From: Antrihabitans auranticaus
Lineage (GTDB): Bacteria > Actinomycetota > Actinomycetes > Mycobacteriales > Mycobacteriaceae
Direction of reading: 5' to 3'
NCBI RefSeq assembly: GCF_016481275.1
Contig: NZ_JAEMNW010000001.1
Span: 372,001-436,000, forward strand
Length of the DNA: 64,000 nucleotides
Below, one piece after another: positions 60,554-64,000 of this stretch. Position numbers and translations under genes: made by a program. Below the pieces are notes generated by a model. That model saw only the letters and a program-made list of their open reading frames with translations. It had not been told where the DNA came from and did not search any database. How positions within the stretch are numbered: position 1 is the first letter of the stretch; each line of letters begins with the position of its first letter.

Positions 60554-61160
60554 GCCGATGGTGCAGGTCCCTGGTGGCGAGGTGACCCTCCGCGACGACC
60601 GGCGCAAGATCGAGTGGACGGTCCCGATCAGGCCGTTCCTTCTGGGGCGAAGCCCAGTCACGATGTCGCCACAGCGGATTCCGCTCGTCAACGTGTCGTG
60701 GCTCGATGCGGTCGCTCTCTGCAACCGACTGTCGCGAGAGTCCGGTTTCGCGGAGTGCTATTCCGGCGCTGACGACGACGTCACCTGCGACTGGGACGCT
60801 GACGGCTACCGCCTGCCGACCGAGGCCGAATGGCAGTACGCGTGCAAGGCCGAGACCACGGGCTACCGCTACGGCGAACTCGACGAAATCGCTTGGTACA
60901 GCGAAAATTCCGGCGGCGTGCCGCACCCGGTCGAGCGCAAGGCGCCCAACTCGTGGGGCCTCCACGACATGCTCGGCAACGTGTGGGAATGGTGCTGGGA
61001 TTTGTACGATCAAGAGGTCTACGGCTCCTATCGCATCTTTCGCGGCGGCAGTTGGGCGGAAGAGGCAAGGGGATGCGGCGCTTCGGTGAGACGTCGTAGC
61101 CACCCGACCTTTTCGATCGACGACCTCGGATTCCGGCTGGCGCGTTCCAGCGTCCAGTAA
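60540..61160 (+). CDS. SUMF1/FGE-sulfatase-domain protein, likely not a true formylglycine enzyme
   Basis: This 206-residue protein has the SUMF1 fold motifs VNVSWLDAVALCNRLS, YRLPTEAEWQYACKAET, NSWGLHDMLGNVWEWCWD and FRGGSWAEEARGCGASVRRR...GFRLARS. Formylglycine-generating enzymes use two Cys five residues apart in the SWxC...C region; only the second is present here (GCGASVRR), and the protein is shorter than usual. It overlaps the end of prpR by 14 bp. Its 3' end overlaps the opposite-strand HNH gene by 133 bp. Confidence 0.8.
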   Translation: MQPHEPMVQVPGGEVTLRDDRRKIEWTVPIRPFLLGRSPVTMSPQRIPLVNVSWLDAVALCNRLSRESGFAECYSGADDDVTCDWDADGYRLPTEAEWQYACKAETTGYRYGELDEIAWYSENSGGVPHPVERKAPNSWGLHDMLGNVWEWCWDLYDQEVYGSYRIFRGGSWAEEARGCGASVRRRSHPTFSIDDLGFRLARSSVQ

Positions 61161-62509
61161 TCGATGGGAACGTCCGCACCGAGTTTGTAGTATTCGGTTT
61201 CCCAGTGCAGCAACGGTTTCGGGAGTCGTGGCGCGGTCGATCGATACTCGTGGCCACTCGGCGTGGTGAACGAGTAGCAATGCCGCGCCGCTCGCTTCTT
61301 CGTGCGCGCGGGTTTGGCGGTCCAGCCAGCGCCCTGTTTGGCGTGGTTGCACGCTTCGCAAAGTCCCGCGCCGTTCTCGGCCGTCGTGGGTCCACCGTTT
61401 TCGCGCGGCTCGATGTGATCGACATGCCGGATGGGCGCGTCACACCACGGTGTGCGGCACACCTGGTCCCGCGTGTTGATCCAACGAGCCAAACCGGCTG
61501 GGAAACAACGAGCTTTCGACTCCAAGCCGGTCAACGCCCCGCTACCGGGGTGGGCATACACACGGCGGAGTTCGACGTGCGCCGCAGTCGAGTCGTCGGT
61601 TGCCACCTTCTTGACCCAGTCCCGCGCGAGCGCAGCAGGCACCGGACCGAACCCGGAAACGTGCGCAGTTTCGGCCCCGGCGTCGAAGAGCGTCCGATCG
61701 GAGATCACCAGGTTGACCGTTATCGGCGCCGCAGTGGCAATCGACCGTCCGGTCACGCGCTCCACCAGGAGGTCCGCCATAATCTGCGACCGCGACCGTT
61801 CGTCACCCGTAGCCACGATGGAGTCGGCATCACGACGCAACGTCGCATACACCGCAACGCCCTCCCGAACAGGCAGTAACGCACTCACATACGTCATCGT
61901 GTCCGGCGCGGGGCGCACGCTGACGTGCCGGTCCGACACTGCTTTCGCGTTGCGGCGCACGACCGCAGCAGGATCCAACGCCGCAACCGCAGCGCGCACA
62001 GCCGCGATCAGTCGGCGATCGCCCATGCCATCCACACCGGATGGGAGCGAGCATAATTCGCGATCCACCGTCGCTCGATCCGCGCGAGACAGGCAAGCTG
62101 TTTCGCGGACAATCAGGGTCGCACGCCACTCGTTGAGCACGCCGGTCTCCAGCAGCTTCAGGGTGTACGGCATTTCGTGGACCAGCGCCGTCGCCAGACC
62201 CAGCAAACGTCCGCCGCGGTACGTCGACTCCCGCCGTGCCAACGCGATCTCGGAACCGACGCCGCGCCCTCGCTGCGCTTTCGGCACGCCAGCCGCCGCG
62301 TCTGCAGCCCGGCGGTCGGCGTCCAGATCCGCGGACAGCTTCGCCTGCGCCGCCGCACACGCCGACTTCAACTCCTCCAACCATCGCAACAGGTCGATCC
62401 GGGCCGCGTCGTCCACGTCCCGATCCAACCGTCCAAGCTCGCAAAACGCGGTCGCGATTACCTCGCCGACCTGCGTCGATCCCCCCGTATCGAACATAGT
62501 TTCGATCAT
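61028..62509 (-). CDS. DUF222/HNH endonuclease-domain protein (13E12 type)
   Basis: This is a 493-residue protein. The long N-terminal part is DUF222 (REP13E12-like): WLEELKSACAAAQAKL, RRLIAAVRAAVAALDP, ARDWVKKVATDD. A C-terminal HNH domain follows: CRTPWCDAPIRHVDHIEPRENGGPTTAENGAGLCEACNHAKQG, shown here as separate motifs CRTPWC, HVDHIEP and CEACNHAKQG. Such proteins are multicopy in Mycobacterium and Rhodococcus with unknown role. The last about 45 residues run antisense into the SUMF1-like gene and look like read-through beyond the usual end (after GHEYRSTAP). Confidence 0.85.
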   Translation of the reverse strand: MIETMFDTGGSTQVGEVIATAFCELGRLDRDVDDAARIDLLRWLEELKSACAAAQAKLSADLDADRRAADAAAGVPKAQRGRGVGSEIALARRESTYRGGRLLGLATALVHEMPYTLKLLETGVLNEWRATLIVRETACLSRADRATVDRELCSLPSGVDGMGDRRLIAAVRAAVAALDPAAVVRRNAKAVSDRHVSVRPAPDTMTYVSALLPVREGVAVYATLRRDADSIVATGDERSRSQIMADLLVERVTGRSIATAAPITVNLVISDRTLFDAGAETAHVSGFGPVPAALARDWVKKVATDDSTAAHVELRRVYAHPGSGALTGLESKARCFPAGLARWINTRDQVCRTPWCDAPIRHVDHIEPRENGGPTTAENGAGLCEACNHAKQGAGWTAKPARTKKRAARHCYSFTTPSGHEYRSTAPRLPKPLLHWETEYYKLGADVPIDYWTLERASRNPRSSIEKVGWLRRLTEAPHPLASSAQLPPRKMR

Positions 62510-62773
62510 ACCAGCGTCTAGAGAGTCACACTAGGTGTGAAGCTGAGAAGGTTCGACAATTTGGGCGGCCGCAGCATCACCGCGTCCGTGACCGACGTGT
62601 TCCACCGCGCTGGATCTTGGGGAACGTCGCAACGCCGCCCACAGTTTGCAGGCCGATCCCCCTCGACTACACAGTCCGCGGCCCTCGCACCCAAGAAGGA
62701 ACGATATTCACGGCTCTTCAGCCAACGACGCCTTGACGAACCGACACGCCCGCTCGACCACCTGACCCAACCC

Positions 62774-63385
62774 CTACGTCAACCCCGCAATAACGACGAG
62801 GTTGTCGGAGGTGTCCAGCCCTTCGTCGGTGGTGTCGCAGGTCTCGAGGATCAGCCGACCCGGAATGTTGACGAGAAGGTCGGTCCGCAAAGCGATTTCG
62901 TCCTTCGGGACGAGCAATACCTGCTCGACCTCGTAGACCAGCGTGCCGTTAGGCGTGCCGAGAATGATCGAGTTACCGGGGGCAACCTTCTCCAGGGCCG
63001 AGAACGGCACAACCTCTCCGGACAGATCAGCGTAGTTGTGTCCGATGATGAAAGACGTTCCAGGCGAATCGGTGCCGGGCAAGTTGCTGTCGGTGCGGAA
63101 CACCGGTCGATTGTCGTCGGGCATCACGACGCCGTTCACAGCACGGATCCCGGCCGGATTGAGCAGCGTCTGTGCCATCACTGCCGGCTCGATCGCGATC
63201 CACGTCGGCTCGGACTGCGGCACGAACTCGTCGGAGATCAGGGGTGGCGCCGCCTCCGGAACGACCGAAATGGCCGGTACAGGAGCGTAATCGCCCTGTA
63301 CCGACCCGGTGCTGCTGATCGCGCTGGCTGTCCATGCGCACACCAGCAGCACCCCGACCGCTCCTGCGGCTCGAGCTCTACCCAC
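62774..63385 (-). CDS. Class E/F-like sortase
   Basis: This 203-residue protein has an N-terminal signal anchor (AGAVGVLLVCAWTASAI) followed by a sortase beta-barrel with the catalytic His in IIGHNY and the Cys in LILETCD. The usual Arg near the last strand is not evident (DNLVVIAG). The start is a GTG at 63385 that overlaps the stop of the upstream coiled-coil gene by 8 bp, so the two are coupled. Actinobacterial sortases of this type attach secreted proteins to the wall; no LPxTG protein is visible nearby. Confidence 0.78.
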   Translation of the reverse strand: MGRARAAGAVGVLLVCAWTASAISSTGSVQGDYAPVPAISVVPEAAPPLISDEFVPQSEPTWIAIEPAVMAQTLLNPAGIRAVNGVVMPDDNRPVFRTDSNLPGTDSPGTSFIIGHNYADLSGEVVPFSALEKVAPGNSIILGTPNGTLVYEVEQVLLVPKDEIALRTDLLVNIPGRLILETCDTTDEGLDTSDNLVVIAGLT

Positions 63386-64000
63386 GAATGGTGCTCACCC
63401 AGCGACGCACGTGTGCTGCACCGGCGGGTACCACCTTCCGCGGGTCACGCCCGATCGCCATCATGACGCCGCAGGCCAGGAGAACCATCCAGGCTGCGAC
63501 AATTGTCCAGCGCCACATCAATTTCGTGCCGTCCTCGAGAATTTCGGACGCGGTCCGTCCGGTTGCGACCTCTGCAGCCGGCGTCTGGACGCTGTTTGCA
63601 CCCAACCCACCTGGCATCTCCTCGACCGCGCCGAGGCCGCCGGCACCCGGTACAGCGGCCGGAACCGGCAGTGCTGCAGCCGGAATCGCGGGCACCGCAG
63701 CAAGAACGGCGGGAACAGCAGGAATGACGGCGGCGGGTATCGCCAACGCCGGCGGGACGACTCCGCCATGCGCCTGCTGGCAATCAGCGACCTCGACGAG
63801 GTACGCGTCGGCAACTGTCTTGGTATCGGTCGCTTGGCGCGCTGCCTCCGCGGAGGCGTCAGCGGTCTGCCTCGTTATCGCGACCTGGACGTCAGCGGCG
63901 TGCCGCTCTTCCAGCGGTGCCTGGTTGTCCGCGAGGGTTTTGGCGTGCTCGACAGCAGCATTCGCCGCCTGGGCGTCGGATGCCGCTTTCGCGTCGGCGG
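63378..64000 (-). CDS. Ala-rich coiled-coil protein with C-terminal membrane anchor (partial)
   Basis: The frame is open to the window edge, so the N-terminus is missing. The visible part begins with a charged Ala-rich helical stretch (DAKAASDAQAANAAVEHAK, ADASAEAARQATDTKT), then an Ala/Pro low-complexity spacer ([17 protein letters not shown]), a short acidic region and a membrane segment (WTIVAAWMVLLACGVMMA) followed by basic residues. This looks like an envelope protein with an extracellular coiled coil. A TTG at 63746 could start a shorter form, but the coding pattern clearly continues upstream of it. Confidence 0.65.
   Translation of the reverse strand, partial: ADAKAASDAQAANAAVEHAKTLADNQAPLEERHAADVQVAITRQTADASAEAARQATDTKTVADAYLVEVADCQQAHGGVVPPALAIPAAVIPAVPAVLAAVPAIPAAALPVPAAVPGAGGLGAVEEMPGGLGANSVQTPAAEVATGRTASEILEDGTKLMWRWTIVAAWMVLLACGVMMAIGRDPRKVVPAGAAHVRRWVSTIRG

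Overview
The window is high-GC DNA from a mycolic-acid actinobacterium, most likely Rhodococcus or another member of the Nocardiaceae. The reasons are the mutM-rnc-rpmF-DUF177-sepIVA-coaD-rsmD-pyc gene order shared with mycobacteria, an MspA-type porin, an antigen-85-like secreted esterase, and a prpDBC operon with a divergent PrpR-type regulator. I see no rRNA, tRNA, insertion sequence, prophage or CRISPR array.

Layout. 1-5.1 kb: a decayed isoprenylcysteine-methyltransferase-like fragment, a DUF559/AbiEi-like protein, and a minus-strand kdpD-kdpE-orf unit without kdpFABC. 5.1-37.2 kb: a hydroxamate siderophore-type locus. It holds an amino-acid N-monooxygenase, a secreted antigen-85-like esterase, one NRPS gene of about 9,500 codons with eight modules (C-A-T-E, then five C-A-T, then C-A-T-E and C-A-T-TE), and a divergent FxbA-type formyltransferase. 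IdeR-like iron boxes lie upstream of the NRPS/formyltransferase pair and upstream of the monooxygenase. 37.4-39.5 kb: a small secreted protein, a PHP-domain phosphoesterase and a DHFR/RibD-like reductase. 39.6-47.5 kb: the housekeeping block mutM, rnc, rpmF, DUF177, sepIVA, coaD, rsmD and pyc. 48.0-52.8 kb: a plus-strand cell-envelope run of a WxL-like secreted protein, a DUF916-like membrane protein, a second WxL-like Thr/Pro-rich protein, an MspA-family porin and a lytic transglycosylase with a repetitive tail. 52.8-55.4 kb: a cobalamin riboswitch and metE. 55.5-60.6 kb: prpC, prpB, prpD and divergent prpR for the methylcitrate cycle. 60.5-62.5 kb: a SUMF1-domain protein overlapping tail-to-tail with a DUF222/HNH protein. 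62.8-64.0 kb: a sortase-like protein and an incomplete coiled-coil membrane protein running off the edge.

How the genes work together. The monooxygenase should make an N-hydroxylated diamino acid (probably N5-hydroxyornithine), the formyltransferase should convert part of it to N5-formyl-N5-hydroxyornithine, and the NRPS should build these into an octapeptide released by the C-terminal thioesterase. Pocket residues read by eye give a confident call only for module 2 (Ser). The other pockets fall into three groups of near-equal codes (modules 1/3/4, 5/6 and 7/8). An octapeptide with D residues at positions 1 and 7 would be larger than the tetra- and pentapeptide hydroxamates usually reported from this group, so this locus and the WxL/porin locus are the parts most worth following up.
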